64,000 bases of DNA from Astragalus membranaceus (lineage: Eukaryota > Streptophyta > Magnoliopsida > Fabales > Fabaceae). Under the pieces are notes generated by a model. The model made no database searches, was not told the DNA's origin, and saw only the letters and a program-made list of their open reading frames with translations. Below, in pieces: positions 1-11,065 of the stretch (position 1 is its first letter; each line of letters starts with the position of its first letter). Location of the stretch: positions 73,822,818 through 73,886,817 of the forward strand of contig CM076846.1 of the NCBI GenBank assembly GCA_039519185.1, in the 5' to 3' direction. A program made the translations under genes and the position numbers.

Positions 1-665
1 ACACCGAACGGCATCACCGAATACTCATAATGCCCATACCGCGTCCTGAAAGCAGTCTTCTAAACATCTCCATCCTTCACCTCGATCTGATGATAACCTG
101 ATCTCAAATCAATCTTGCTGAACACTCGAGCACCCACTAACTGATCCATCAAATCGTCTATCCTCGGCAGTGGATACTTGTTCTTAATGGTCACCTTATT
201 CAGCTGCCTATAATCAACACACAACCCCATGCTCCCATCTTTCTTCTTCACCAGCAACACAGGAGCTCCCCACGGCGATACACTCGGCCTAATAAACTTC
301 TTCTCAAGCAGATCTTCAAGTTGCTTCTTCAACTCAGACAATTCTGACGCAGACATCCTGTACGGTGCCATAGACACAGGCCTCGTACCGGGTACAAGGT
401 CAATAGAAAACTCAACTTCCCTCTCAGGCGGCACACTAGGAATCTCATCAGGAAAGACTCCAGGAAATTCGCGCACCACCTGCAACTCTTCAATGATAGC
501 TTAATTCTCAACAGACAGCGTTGCCATCAGCGAGAATAACTGAACTCCCTCCTTTACTAACTTTCGCAACTGACCCGCAGATAACAAACCAGACTCTTCC
601 TCTCCAAGGCTCACGGACTTGCGACGACAATTAATATGAACATGGTTATGCTCTAACCAGTTCAT
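1..665 (-). pseudogene. Ty3/gypsy protease-end and reverse transcriptase fragment, broken
   Basis: Reverse transcriptase would copy the element RNA into DNA. Read on the minus strand, protease-tail residues (about 665-485) lead into an RT N-terminus with the family signatures EFPGVFPDEIP, SPWGAPVLLVKKKDGS, CVDYRQLNK, YPLPRIDDLMDQL and DLRSGYHQI. Two stops break the frame, one just before the RT linker (about 500-502, in SVEN*AIIEEL) and one after KDGDV (about 60), where CAG has become TAG; RT sequence then continues (KTAFRTRYGHYEY) to the window edge. The YxDD catalytic box is outside the window. The longest open stretch is 60-485. Non-functional in this copy. Confidence 0.85.
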
Positions 666-771
666 TCCAACTCACTTGCTACAAAACAAACAACAGTTAG
701 ATATAATTGACAACACACCATTGTCAATTGACACTACGACTGGACAACTTGGCCGGACAGACCGAACTTTT

Positions 772-783
772 GCTCTGATACCA
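772..783 (-). other. Primer-binding site, initiator tRNA-Met type
   Basis: Minus strand TGGTATCAGAGC, the standard plant retrotransposon site complementary to the 3' end of initiator tRNA-Met, four bases inside the LTR end. It fixes the LTR boundary and the minus orientation. Confidence 0.85.
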
Positions 784-787
784 CTAA

Positions 788-3474
788 TGTAACACCCCTT
801 TTCTACCCGGTAATTATTTAACAGAATCAGAGTTTACAAAAAATTTGATTCATAATTCGAAAAAGGATGTCACACATTCATCACTAAATAAAATGTCTCA
901 TATGATATAAATAACTTATCAAAAAGGGACTAAGCCCATAACACCTGTTTAATTAACCACATCACCAAAATTACATCACCACGCAGCGGAATATAACATA
1001 AGTTTTAAAACATGAAATAACAACGTCCTGAATGGACTCCAAACAATAAAATATAACAACTAAGTTCAGCGTTTATCCCCCCCTGAGTGTTACACATCAA
1101 AGCAAGGACACCGACGACACCGACTCAGAATAGCGAAGGTACCTAAGCCTTCACTCGCAATCACCTGCACGTTACCGCATAGGGGTAACATTCAAACAGA
1201 AGGGGTGAGATATCTTCAATATAATAGCATAAAATGATAGGAAGTATGCTAGAATATGATACTATATCTACCTCTTCACTACACACATCAATTTATAAAC
1301 ATACGTCCAATTATAAACATTACATCAAATTATAAACAATCTCAACCAGTCACCAAATGTCATGACGATGCATGAATGCAACCCACACCAACGGGCATAT
1401 GCATGTGGTACAAAAATCACCAAAAGTCTTGCCCGTAAATAGGGGTGTCACCAAAATTGAGAGCTTTCACACCAGGCTCACCAATTCACCAAAAATCGAG
1501 CTTTCACACCAGGCTCACCAGTTTTATAAAAATTTGAGCTTTCACACCTAGCTCCAAGACCAAAGGTCTTCACCAAAATAATGCATATGCTGTATGCGAC
1601 ACCATGAATGCACACAGACAATCACCAATTTAGTCACAATGTGACACACCAACAACAATCACCAAATATCACCTAAGTTGGGCTTTCACACCTAGCCACA
1701 ACGACACCAAAAACACCAACCACCCGACACAACGGAACACCAAGACTTGGAACCTTCACACCTAGTTCCAACAACACCAAGGTTTGAGCCTTCACACCTA
1801 GCATCAAACCGCACCAATACACCTAGAGGACAACAACCTTCCAAAACAACACCAAGAAACCAAGAAGACAACAATTTTCCAAAACAGCACCAATACACCA
1901 AGATAACGACAATTTTCTAAAACTTTTGAGACACGAGAGTTTTTCACAACACCAGAGACAAACGACAATTTTTCAAAGTATTTGAGACACGACAATTTTC
2001 TTTTCAAACATCACCATTTAACGACTACACCAACGGTAAACAACTTTTCTAGAAAAATGGGCCACTTTGCTTCAAATTAGAATATTAAGTTAGGCCTCTG
2101 AATAATCTTTCCAAAACATTTTGAAACGTCTAAATCGGACACCCGAGTCAAAAGTTATGTCAAAAACAAAACCGGGAAACATTTGAGCAACATCCTGGAA
2201 ATGGCGCCCAGGTACTGGCCGCCTAGCAGGGAACACGCTGGGAACTGGCCAGCAACAGAAACTGGCGCCTTTGGCGCCCAGGCAACACAGAACGCAACAT
2301 GACACAGGATTTGGCGCCCAAGGCGCCCAGACAGCAGGGAACACAATGCAACACAACCAAGAACACGCCTAGACACGGCGCCCAGCAGCAGGGCGCCAAA
2401 ATCAGCAACGCAACACGCAGAATGTGGCGCCCAGGCACAGGGCGCCAAGGCGCCCCTGCGCCAAGACACAGCAACACACACCCACCCACACAGCAACACA
2501 CCCTGGCACACGGCGCCCACACCCAGGGCGCCAAAAACAGCAATGCAACAACTTGGCACACGGCGCCCACACCCAGGGCGCCAAACACAGGAACACACGC
2601 ATAGCACACTGGCACACAGGACACGCACCTAACACGGCGCCCATGCATTGGGCGCCAAAAACAGCAACAGAACGCCAAGGCAACATGGCCTGGCACGGCG
2701 CCCAGGCACAGGGCGCCAAAAACAGCACCTAAGACAATGGCGCCCATGGCGCCCTAGGGTCATTATTTTCGATTTTTCACCAATTCAAATCACCAATTTT
2801 TCAACCACCAATACCAATCACCATGAATTATCAATCACGACACCAAAATACAATTTGTCGAGCACCTAGCATGCAATTCGTATCAACAACTATAAACACC
2901 AAATTTCTAGAGTTGCAACGATCACCAACGATATCAATTTCAATTCAACATAGATGTAAGTCAACTAACACCAATTCAAACATCAAGATCAATCAAAGGG
3001 TACTATAGGACCTACCCCCACATAAACCCCATCATAAAACCCTATTATAAGGAAGAACCCCACCCTTACCTTATATTAGGAGAGCACCAATTCTCTTGAT
3101 TAAGTCACCAACAGAACCTCAGCAACACAGCTCCTCTCTGCTTCCTTGAAATTTCCGAATCCTCCTCTCCCTTGTGCAACGTACTCTTTCTCTCTTCTCC
3201 TCTCTCTATTTCGCAAGTTTCCTCTCTTTCTTTCTCAACAATTCGCAAATGCCACCTAAACCTAGCCTAGGTGCTTCTCCTATGCGCCTAGCTAGTGGGC
3301 TTGGATCACGGGCTTTCCTCCAGCTTAAGCCCGATCACTAACGCCATCACCTAAAATCCATTATACACCTCTTAGTCCAACGTTAAAATAATTACACCAA
3401 CTAAAATAATTAAATAAATAATTGAATACCTAAATATTTAATTAAATAATTTAATTAAATATTTGGGCGTTACA
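788..3474 (-). repeat. 5' LTR of the Tekay-like element (2,687 bp)
   Basis: TG...CA ends, TGTAACGCCC at 3474 and GGGTGTTACA at 788 when read on the minus strand. It belongs to the same family as the solo LTR at 51751-54474 (same first bases, same GCATATGCATG-type block near 1393) and is related to the solo LTR at 32614-35560. Inside are short tandem repeats with the core CTTTCACACC (1480-1810) and an expanded GGCGCC array (2203-2755). No gene is present; the open frames at 2155-2750 are by-products of the GC-rich repeat. Confidence 0.88.
2203..2755. repeat. GGCGCC-rich irregular tandem array inside the LTR
   Basis: About 20 copies of the palindrome GGCGCC, often paired as GGCGCCCA ... GGGCGCCAA with 5-15 bp between, separated by AC-rich spacers containing AACAGCAAC-like words. 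Spacing is irregular (roughly 40-110 bp per block). The related solo LTR at 51751-54474 has only two such sites (about 53215 and 53358) at the equivalent place, so this is an expansion in this copy. It creates long false open frames on both strands. Confidence 0.85.
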
Positions 3475-3588
3475 CTACTCGCCTCATCAGCTTCGAAACC
3501 TAGAGGTTTCTTCCTCCCCGCCCAAGAGGCCAATTCATCAAAAGAGAGTGTTGCGGCCATCTTATCTGCAAAACAACAATGAAACAAA

Positions 3589-4635
3589 TCAGCAACAGAA
3601 GCAAAGTGTTAAATGGGGAAAATAAAGGCAAACCAAACCAAATAAGCAACCTAAGAGATCAACGGCCTCGGGAATCGTTGAGGCCTTGGATAGTTCGCCA
3701 CATAAAATCTTTTGAGGCGTAGTGGACAAGCGGCTGACGATCCTCCTAAGCATATTCAAAGTCCTCAGCTGGGAAACTGATAACTCAGACGAGAGGACGC
3801 GATAAGACCGAGAGGTGCAATCAACATCAGTATTACACCACCCGAAATGAAACTTATCTCGGATGAAACACCCTTGCTCATAAAAAAAGCACATGCTATC
3901 AACAGCCTTCGGACTAGAGGGGACGAGGTAAAAATACTTAAATTTCCAGTCATGCTGATTGTCCGAATACACCTGAAAGAAAGCACAGTTGGCCCGACAT
4001 TTCAAGTGTACGAACTCGTAACGAGTGATACCGCCGGAAGACTCTCGACGACGCTGCACCTCGAAAATAGTCAAGAAGACCCTCAATTTGCACTTCCTTT
4101 GTAGGGCTCTCATCACCAGTTCGAAGCACTTCACGAAGCACCATGAGTTAGGGTGGAGCTGAGATGGAGCTATCTGGAAGTGGTTTAAGACCTCCAGTTG
4201 AAATGGCGTGAAGATGGGAGAAACCGACACCTTATAGATCACGCTGTGAAACATCATGAATTTCCGGCCATCAAGTACCCTGCACACTCTATCATTGGTA
4301 TCGACCGCTTCAACCCGCTAGTCGCCTCCCACTAAGTCTTGCCAGTAGCGAGGGGGCTCTTTCCCTGGAAGGTAGAAACTTCTGGTGGAGCGAATAGTAC
4401 GAGCAACCCAGTCATAATTTAAACCACCAATCTCCTCCACTTCGTGCTCAAAGGGCAAGTCATCATCAGAAGAGGTAACGATAAAACCAGGGACGCCCGC
4501 GCCCTCCGAGGGCAATATATCGTCATCTACTGCCAACGCCTCTCCCTCCACAGCCTGCCTCGCAGTAGGGACGGATCCAGGGTACCCCCCCCCCCCCCCC
4601 CCGTTCACCCAGGCTGTCTCCTTCGTCCTTACCAT
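3589..4635 (-). pseudogene. Antisense ORF of a Tat-lineage element ('putative gypsy type transposon' domain)
   Basis: Two open stretches, 4635-4318 and 4287-3589, read in one frame with a single TAG at about 4318-4320 between them (VGGD*RVEAVD). The second resembles the plant domain called 'putative gypsy type transposon/transposase 28', with the run SPIFTPFQLEVLNHFQIAPSQ and later FKYFYLVPSS. Its function is unknown; Tat-lineage elements carry such an ORF antisense to gag-pol. Near the N-terminus an 18-base C run (4588-4605) encodes poly-glycine. The last residues before 3589 probably read into an intron. A TATA-like site at 13266-13284 on the same strand could serve as promoter (inference). 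The family match is from memory of the domain. Confidence 0.6.
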
Positions 4636-4976
4636 CTCTCAACCTGCAGGACAGGGGGCAGAACAAGTAGTTACGAGACAAACAACAAGAACTTGTAGAC
4701 AACCCCCTCTCTTGAGGATGGAGACTTCCACAAAACCAGACATGCTCGAAAACAAGAAAGCTAGAAATAAAAGCAAAGGGTCAACCCAGGTTACCTTAGT
4801 AAGTGAGAAGCGGCGAAGATCACGAAAATGGTGATGAGAACAGAAGAAGCAATGTCCTTCGGTTCCAAGCAAGCCCTGAAATATCATAGAAAAGAAAAAC
4901 AGGCTAAGAGACAGGACCAACAAACAAAATAAAACAAAGCGCCAAAGATAAGGTCCAAACAAGGAGCACCTATGAG
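4636..4976. other. Leader/spacer between the antisense ORF and the tandem array
   Basis: No gene recognised. Upstream of the antisense ORF on the minus strand; open frames here are not conserved-looking. Confidence 0.4.
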
Positions 4977-5456
4977 GGCGCCCAAGAGGGCGCCAGATCT
5001 CCTCTCTCTAAAAACTGGCGCTGGCAACGCCCAGGGCGCCCACGAGGGCGCCGGATCCCTCCTTTCAAAAACTGGCGCTGGCAACGCCCAGGGCGCCCAC
5101 GAGGGCACCGGATCCCTCCTTTCAAAAACTGGCGATGGCAACGCCCAGGGCGCCCACGACGGCGCCGGATCCTCTCTCTCTGAAAACTGGCGCTGGCAAC
5201 ACCCAGGGCGCCCACGAGGGCGCCGGATCCCTTCTTTCAAAAACTGGCGCTGGCAGCTCCCAGGGCGCCCAAGAGGGCGCCGGATCCATTATCTCAGAAC
5301 TGGCGCAAGCAGCGCCCCAGGGCGCCCAAGAGGGCGCCGGATCCCCTTTCTTGCGAAACCCCCTGCGCAGCACAACCAGGCGCCCACGGCGCCCATGAGG
5401 GCGCCAGATCCTACGCCAAGAGGCAGCAACCCGACCAGCGCAACAAGCCGCCCACG
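4977..5456. repeat. 57-bp tandem array, GGCGCC/GGATCC-rich
   Basis: About seven head-to-tail units starting near 4988, 5047, 5104, 5161, 5219, 5276 and 5333. The unit has a GGCGCCGGATCC start, a pyrimidine-rich stretch, AAAACTGGCGCTGGCAACGC, then CAGGGCGCCCACGAG. The period is close to 57 bp, a multiple of three, so long open frames appear on both strands (4972-5571, 4884-5240); I treat these as artefacts. The array is in the 3' region of the Tat element, a place known to generate tandem repeats in this lineage. CACTA-A interrupts it; degenerate units continue at 12956-13110. Confidence 0.85.
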
Positions 5457-5469
5457 CACTAGTGCAAAA

Positions 5470-5970
5470 AAGGGATTTAAAGTCAGGCGAAAAGGGGATT
5501 TAAAGTCAGGCGCTCGCTTGACTTTTATTAAGTCGACTTTGTATGTCAGGAGTTTTAAAGTCAAGCGATAGCCTGACTTCGTAAGTCTGATTTAAAGTCA
5601 AGCATTTATTTCGCCTGACTTCTTAAGTCAGTTTTAAAGTCAAGCATTTATTATCGCCTGACTTTGTAAGTCTTATTTAAAGTCAAGCATTTATTCTTGC
5701 CTGACTTCGTAAGTATGATTTAAAGTCAAGCATTTTGTTATTGCCTGACTTTGTAACTATGATTTAAAGTCAGGCTTTAGTTTCGCCTGACTTCGTAAGT
5801 CAGTTTTAAAGTCAAGCTTTTATTATCGCCTGACTTCGTAAGTCTTATTTAAAGTCAAGCATTTATTCTTGCCTGACTTCGTAAGTATGATTTAAAGTCA
5901 AGCATTTTGTTATTGCCTGACTTCGTAACTATGATTTAAAGTCAGGCTTTAGTTTCGCCTGACTTTAAAA
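5470..5970. repeat. CACTA-A subterminal repeats, 3' side
   Basis: About ten repeats of a unit of roughly 45-60 bp containing TTTAAAGTCAAGC and GCCTGACTTCGTAAGT. Adjacent copies of TAAAGTCAGGC and GCCTGACTT can pair as hairpins. Such arrays bind the element's TNPA-type protein in known En/Spm systems. The same motifs occur at 12660-12940, 19570-19925 and 32190-32245. Confidence 0.85.
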
Positions 5971-6300
5971 GTTCATTTTTTTAAAAAAAAAAAATTATTT
6001 GGTAGCCAGCTTATCTAAATAATGACGGCTAATTTTTGATTCAACACACCAAAATCAAACCAAAAATTAGCCAGCTAATCTAAATTACTTTTTTTTAAAA
6101 AAATTCAAACAAATGAAACTTAGAATAAAGAAAGGCCGAAAACAATCAAACATTAACACACTTTTTTTCATTTTAATCTTATATCAACACAATCTTACAA
6201 CAATATCAAATTATAATATAGTACCTAATGATTGTGCCAAATCTAAAGTATTTAATGAAATCAATTTGTATAGCTAGATACAACCAGTGGCAAAAAAAAT
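5971..6300. other. CACTA-A internal spacer, no gene recognised
   Basis: AT-rich. The stretch around 5975-6090 is matched in inverted form at about 32120-32190 in CACTA-B, which shows that A and B share their 3' ends. Confidence 0.6.
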
Positions 6301-6301
6301 A

Positions 6302-6418
6302 TAATGACTCAACCTCAGCCCAAAAACATGCCATAAACTGGTCTGTGGTCTGAAAACCTCGATTCGCCACGAACGTACGATAATTGATGTAGGCCTTCTC
6401 CATTCCTGTTCCTCTTCA
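6302..6418 (-). pseudogene. Captured exon of a plant inositol polyphosphate 5-phosphatase
   Basis: On the minus strand one frame reads NGEGLHQLSYVRGE and then SRFSDHRPVYGMFWAEVE. The SDHRPV motif is in the C-terminal part of the catalytic domain of type I inositol polyphosphate 5-phosphatases, which remove the 5-phosphate from inositol phosphates or phosphoinositides in the cytosol. Only this short exon is present, with no N-terminal catalytic part, so it cannot encode an enzyme. The residues just upstream on the minus strand (around 6480-6420, VTDLKVSVKAYIHETLNADE) are in another frame and may come from a different gene. First captured fragment from the 5457 end of CACTA-A. Confidence 0.7.
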
Positions 6419-6519
6419 TCAGCATTCAAGGTTTCATGAATGTAAGCCTTCACCGAGACTTTGAGATCAGTAACCTGCAAAATAGAGAACAGAAGAAGAA
6501 ATGAACAACAAATTATCAA

Positions 6520-7745
6520 GTGAATTAAAGGTGAATAATTTATTCACTAAATTATCAAGTGACAAAATTCTGATTAGAAAGTCATGGTTAGGATAAGGGT
6601 AAATAACAAAATTCTGATTAGAAAGTCATGGTTAGGGACCAAACAACATAAAGGTGATGCATGACTTGCATATGGTATATTTGTATTTGGAATCAACCAA
6701 TTAGAGCAAAGTTCTATTGATGACAGCAACTGTCTGCTAAAGTGAAGGAGCAAAAGGAAATGTCTTCTAATTATGCACTACAAATATTCACATCCCAAGA
6801 GATAAACTCTAATAATAATTATATGACTTTAGTGTATTATGGTGTACATGATTCATGAGTTTTCAATATCTACAAAAAGAAAGATTAAAGGAAGGAAGCA
6901 CTCATCAAAGTATCTATCATTAAACAACTAATGTCTTAAAAATATCAGGTACTTCATATTTATCATTAAAAGGATAAATATCATCAGACAATATTATCTT
7001 GAAACTAAGTAAGATGCAAATGGAAAATAAAAACACTCATTGCCATATCAGGTACTTCATAATTTTCAATGGAATGATTGGTTTTTAACTATATCAATGG
7101 TTGAGTAAGGGATGTCATATTTAAAGGTAAGGTTATGCAATTAAAATAGAACAAAGTGTAGGGATGAATACCTTCAGTTTGATATGTTGCAGCAAAGACA
7201 AATGGTTCTGGAAATGAATCTTTTGTGCCTTTGGTTGTGTTTCGCAGTAATCACGAAATCATAGACCGATTAGAAGAATGTGGACCTTCCATTTGCGTTG
7301 AGTAAGGGATGTGATATTTAAAGGTAAGGTTATGAAATTAAAATAGAACAAAGTGTAGGGATGAATACCTTCAGTTGCAGCAGTTGCAGAAAGGGGAGAA
7401 TGAAGGGCCAAAAATCATCTAGCTTGTCATCCAGCAGTTGCAGCAAAGAGAATTTGTTCTGGAAATGAAGCTTTGGTGCATTTGGTAGAGTTTGACGGTA
7501 ATCACGAAATGATAGTGATTTTGCTTCAGAATTCAAAAGAACTGAATTCTTGTGAATTTCTTACCTATTGATAAATGATAGGGCAACAAAATACAGTTAA
7601 GGCATAGCCAGCATCAGTGCATCACAAAAAAAGGTTGAATAAGAATAAAACAGTGAATAGCAAAATGAATTCAACTTCTTTTATCCCATATTGGGTATCA
7701 ATAAAAAAACATCTATATATGCTATACATTAATCATGTCCTGAAC
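6520..7745. repeat. CACTA-A non-coding stretch with internal duplications
   Basis: No gene recognised. A block with AAATTCTGATTAGAAAGTCA occurs twice (about 6565 and 6608). A longer block ending AGTGTAGGGATGAATACC occurs at about 7110-7180 and again at 7300-7375, each followed by similar sequence containing AGCAAAGA and TTCTGGAAATGAA. This looks like segmental duplication inside captured sequence. Confidence 0.6.
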
Positions 7746-7794
7746 ACTAGAATTCATATAGCAGAATTTTTTCATATGTATGGAGAGAAGTTCT

Positions 7795-8028
7795 TATCTT
7801 ACCTACAATCAAAGCCTCTGCAAAGTATGTAGTGTAAGGCTGGGTGGCAACCTTGGTTTTGAAATGCTTTCCAGTTTGTGGGTCAAACTTAGTAACTCCT
7901 GCAAAATCAAACCAATTCACATATCTGTAAGGAGTCTCTCCATGAAGATAAAACAACATAGCTGGCGCACACAACATGTAATAGTTTCCAGTTGATCTGT
8001 CAATCACTGAAAGAAGTACTGAAGACAA
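7795..8028 (-). pseudogene. Captured exons of an unrecognised gene
   Basis: On the minus strand an open stretch reads DRSTGNYYMLCAPAMLFYLH, then GETPYRYVNWFDFAG, then TKFDPQTGKHFKTKVATQPY and TTYFAEALI, with a plausible 3' donor (GTAAG) near 7803. Codon use and splice-like borders suggest real exon sequence captured by CACTA-A. I do not recognise the family. It lies between the 5-phosphatase and topoisomerase II fragments and has the same orientation. Confidence 0.45.
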
Positions 8029-8099
8029 AACTGCATAATTTCTACTTTAATTTTCTATATACAAGTATTTTTCCAAGCATAACACAAATATAAAAATAC

Positions 8100-8262
8100 A
8101 AGTTCCATGGTATATATACTTAGTGGCACATATATAGCCCTTTCCCGGAGTCTAAAATTGTATTAAGATACTCTAAATTCACGGTTCAAAAAAAGGTGAT
8201 ACAAGTTCCAATTCTTTTTTACTAGTGGCACATATATAGCCCTTTCCCGGAGTCTAAAATTG
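8100..8262. repeat. Short direct duplication inside CACTA-A
   Basis: A 40-bp block with the core GGCACATATATAGCCCTTTC occurs at about 8121 and again at about 8222. No gene in 8030-8920. Confidence 0.7.
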
Positions 8263-8927
8263 GGATTTCAATATACAAAGAGAACCAAAAATAGACTAGA
8301 TTCAATTTTTGGAAACAAACTATAATCCACTACTAATTGAACATGGAATATCAATCAAGAAATTACATCAATATACAAAGACATTCCATTTTCAGTATAT
8401 GTTCCTATCAAAAATAAAAATAAATAAAACACACAGTTATAACATCAGGAATTCTATAGTCATGGAGCAATCGGTTATTAAGCATACGAAGGTGATGAAC
8501 AACCAGAGAGGAAGTTGTTGAAGTTGAAGTTATAGCTTTGTTATTAGAGGTGAAGAGGTGAAATCCCATGGTGAGAATCTTGTTGTTTTGAGGCCTAAAG
8601 CTAGAAAAAGAGAAGGGTAAATCACTAAAAACAAAAATGAGAAAAGCACAGAAAATAAACCATCCAAATAAATCCTAGCCGCAGTGATAAGGACTAATAA
8701 GTGGTAAATAGTCAGGTTCACTATCTAAGCCACAAATATGGACTAATCATGTCAAATAGAATTGACATTTCAATATTGGAACCCACATAAAGCACAGAAT
8801 TCAAGTCTGACTTTTGTTTTGACAAAAATAAAATATCCATTCATTCAAACTGATAGATGATATCGAAAATAAGACAAATTCAGCAGTGTGGAAATTGAAT
8901 TATAATGCAGGACTGAAACAGTGAGTA

Positions 8928-9005
8928 CCTCTAGCTGCTCTTCCAATCTCTTTTGAACTTCAATTTGATGGCTCAGTGCTTCAGCTATTTGCATTTCTCT
9001 GTTAT
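8928..9005 (-). pseudogene. Captured exon of a MYB-CC (PHR1-like) transcription factor
   Basis: The minus-strand peptide EMQIAEALSHQIEVQKRLEE followed by QLEV matches the MYB-CC coiled-coil of phosphate-starvation-response-type regulators, whose signature is the QxxxQxRLxEQLE heptad pattern. The MYB DNA-binding half is absent. A donor-like GTACTC follows at the lower-coordinate end. One captured exon in CACTA-A, not a working gene. Confidence 0.65.
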
Positions 9006-9073
9006 GGTTGTGCAAACTAGTTAGAAAGGGAGAACTTACCACTTATTTGGACTCCAATTGAGTATTGGTATAG

Positions 9074-9830
9074 TCAACTTACAGCAAGTGCCTTCGCAGA
9101 GTCTCCTTCAGTCAATATCAATGTACACTTCTCAGAGTTCCTTCCACCTGCATCATCGGCATCCTCTAGCTTTACAATCCCACGAATCCTCTGAGTCTTA
9201 GTTCCATCAGTTTTCTTCAAATCTTTACTTAGCTTAAAATCTGCCCATGATAGGAGGGTGTCCACTATTCCAGAATTTGCAACTGCAAAGATTTTCAACA
9301 TGTGAATGTAAAATACCATATTGGCATATTGTTATTGTTAATTGATTACATTACATTATTACATAATAAACAACATGCAACTAACCATCCTTAAGCATTG
9401 ATTCTGGAACATCACATTTAGAACCAAAACTAGCTTGTCTAGTAGTAAGAGTCTCCTTAGTTTGAGAATCAAAAGCAGGGTTGTCAATAAGAGCATTGAC
9501 AAAAACCCACAAATGATTCTTAACATTGTGAGCTTTGACATTGGCATCCTTTTTCTTCTTGTTTACTTTATTCATCACAGAGGTAGTAATCTGATTCGTG
9601 ATATAATCAACATGAGTCCCACCCTTGATTGTAGCTATGGAATTAACAAAGCTGACCTGGTAATAAAAGAATGAAACAAAGGTTTATAAGACAACAAAAC
9701 TAACAGCAACAATGAGCCACCAAGTTACTTCACTTAAAAAGTTCACTAGTCACCTGCTGAAACTGGCCATCACTTAGACTCACGCAAATCTCCCACCTAT
9801 CACCAACTTTAGCATGGATCCTACAAACAA
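9074..9830 (-). pseudogene. TOP2: Captured fragment of DNA topoisomerase II (three or more exons)
   Basis: The minus-strand exons are near 9822-9752 (HAKVGDRWEICVSLSDGQFQ), 9657-9387 (from VSFVNSIATIKGGTHVDY through TTRQASFGSKCDVPESM) and 9287-9078 (from SWADFKLSKDLKKTDG to LILTEGDSAKALA). These follow the order of eukaryotic topoisomerase II: the end of the ATPase/transducer region, then the start of the TOPRIM domain, where EGDSA is the metal-binding signature. Introns and GT-AG borders are kept, so capture was from genomic DNA. ATP-binding, DNA-cleavage and C-terminal parts are missing. Situated between the MYB-CC and kinase fragments in the same orientation. Confidence 0.9.
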
Positions 9831-9929
9831 AACCAAGTCAAGTTAACAAATTAACAATTAATAAAGGGAAATAACCATAACCATAAAAAAACAGTCACTG
9901 ACTCCCCAAACTAACTATCTATGGAGGCA

Positions 9930-10149
9930 AACCTTGCAATCAAAAATAGTCGCTGGAGTTAGGGTTTGTTTCAGCTTGCGAATTCGTCAAGGCGCTGCCA
10001 CCGGAAGTTCCAGTTGTCGTCGTCTCCACCATATGGGTTGCCTCAGTCACTGGTTTGGAGGAGCAGTTCCTAGTAACAAATTGCAAAAATAATGTGTCAG
10101 TCAACTCTACATGCCCCCCTGTTTCATTTACAATACAATACAAAAACAT
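9930..10149 (-). pseudogene. Unrecognised captured exon-like sequence
   Basis: Short serine/threonine-rich reading frame (KPVTEATHMVETTTTGTSGG) between the topoisomerase II and kinase fragments on the same strand. No family recognised; it could be leader or intron sequence of either neighbour. Confidence 0.25.
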
Positions 10150-10234
10150 TAACTTGTGAAGAACATGTAAGCAGCCTGTAACAAATTTTCCACAATGCGC
10201 ATCAGTGAAATTATATTGAGATCAGTCAAGCATT

Positions 10235-11065
10235 TATGGGGAAATCACCGTCAGCATCATCCCTCAACTCATTACTCTTTTGGCCACTTATGATTTCTAG
10301 GACTACAACACCAAAGCTGTAGGTGTCAGCCTTCACTGATAACTGGCCATGGATTGCATATTCTGGTGCTGTGTATCCCCTGAAATGTGCACAGGTTTCA
10401 AAGCATAGTCATTTGTGCATTATATGGGGTGGGAGGGACATTAAAATAGATAAATATATGAAAGAAGATAGATTTCTCTTTTATTACAACTACATGTCTA
10501 ATTGAAGTAAACAATTGAACTTACAATGTTCCTGCAAATCTTGTGCTAAGGTGAGATTGGTCTTCTGGCAGAAGCCTTGCCAACCCAAAATCAGCAATTT
10601 TAGGCTGAAGATCATCATCCAAAAGTATATTGCTAGTCTTTATATCCCTATGTATGATGCAAACATGGAAATGTAGATAGGCCAAACCCCTTGATGTGCC
10701 TAAAATTATATCATACCTTTGTCTCCAGTGGAGAGAACCCTTCCTTTCACCTATTACAAAAAATAGGTAAATAATAATAGATTCAGCAAGGTAATATAAA
10801 TTTAAAAGATGTTTCAATTGGAAGATTGACATGATTTTGTACCAAATAAGAATCTGTCCAAGCTATTATTTGCCATATATTCATAAACAAGGATTCTCTC
10901 TTGGCCTTTACTGCAACATCCAAGAAGTCTAATTACATTCCTATGATGAACATTACTTATTAGCTTCACTTCACTTTCAAATTGTTCATCCATTTTTCCA
11001 GATTGGCCTAGAAGCAATTTCTTGACAGCAACTATTTTACCATTTTTAAGAGTTCCCTGTTCCAT
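10235..11065 (-). pseudogene. Captured fragment of a cysteine-rich receptor-like kinase (CRK), kinase domain
   Basis: The minus-strand exons are 11065-10845 (GKIVAVKKLLLGQSGKMDEQ through GCCSKGQERILVYEYMANNS), about 10750-10535 (GLAYLHFHVCIIHRDIKTSN with catalytic HRD, DFGLARLLPEDQSHLSTRFA with the DFG loop) and 10378-10245 (GYTAPEYAIHGQLSVKADTY, SFGVVVLEIISGQKSNE). Order and sequence fit the CRK family of membrane receptor-like kinases. The glycine loop, extracellular DUF26 domains, transmembrane segment and C-lobe end are missing. Introns are retained. It is embedded in CACTA-A between topoisomerase II and dihydroorotase fragments. Confidence 0.9.

Larger units (their letters stand above)
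1..3474 (-). mobile_element. Ty3/gypsy chromovirus (Tekay-like), 5' end of a minus-strand copy
   Basis: The 5' LTR (788-3474), a primer-binding site and a broken protease/RT region are visible; the rest lies below position 1. On the minus strand the LTR runs TGTAACGCCC to GGGTGTTACA. Only about 110 bp separates the primer-binding site from the first recognisable protease-end codons, so gag and most of protease are missing: this is an internally deleted copy. The element interrupts the Tat-lineage element that resumes at 3475. The 5 bp after the LTR are CTACT; the matching duplication would be outside the window. Two stops in the RT region mean it is dead. The lineage call rests on the LTR style and RT sequence and is an inference. 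Confidence 0.85.

Noticed and set aside
2155..2750. Long overlapping open frames on both strands, some with many Cys and Ala codons
   Set aside because: They follow the GGCGCC repeat in an LTR, are open on several frames at once and match no family.
4884..5571. Open frames of up to 199 codons with repeated peptide units
   Set aside because: The 57-bp unit is a multiple of three, so any frame free of stops stays open; both strands are open and no start context or family is seen.
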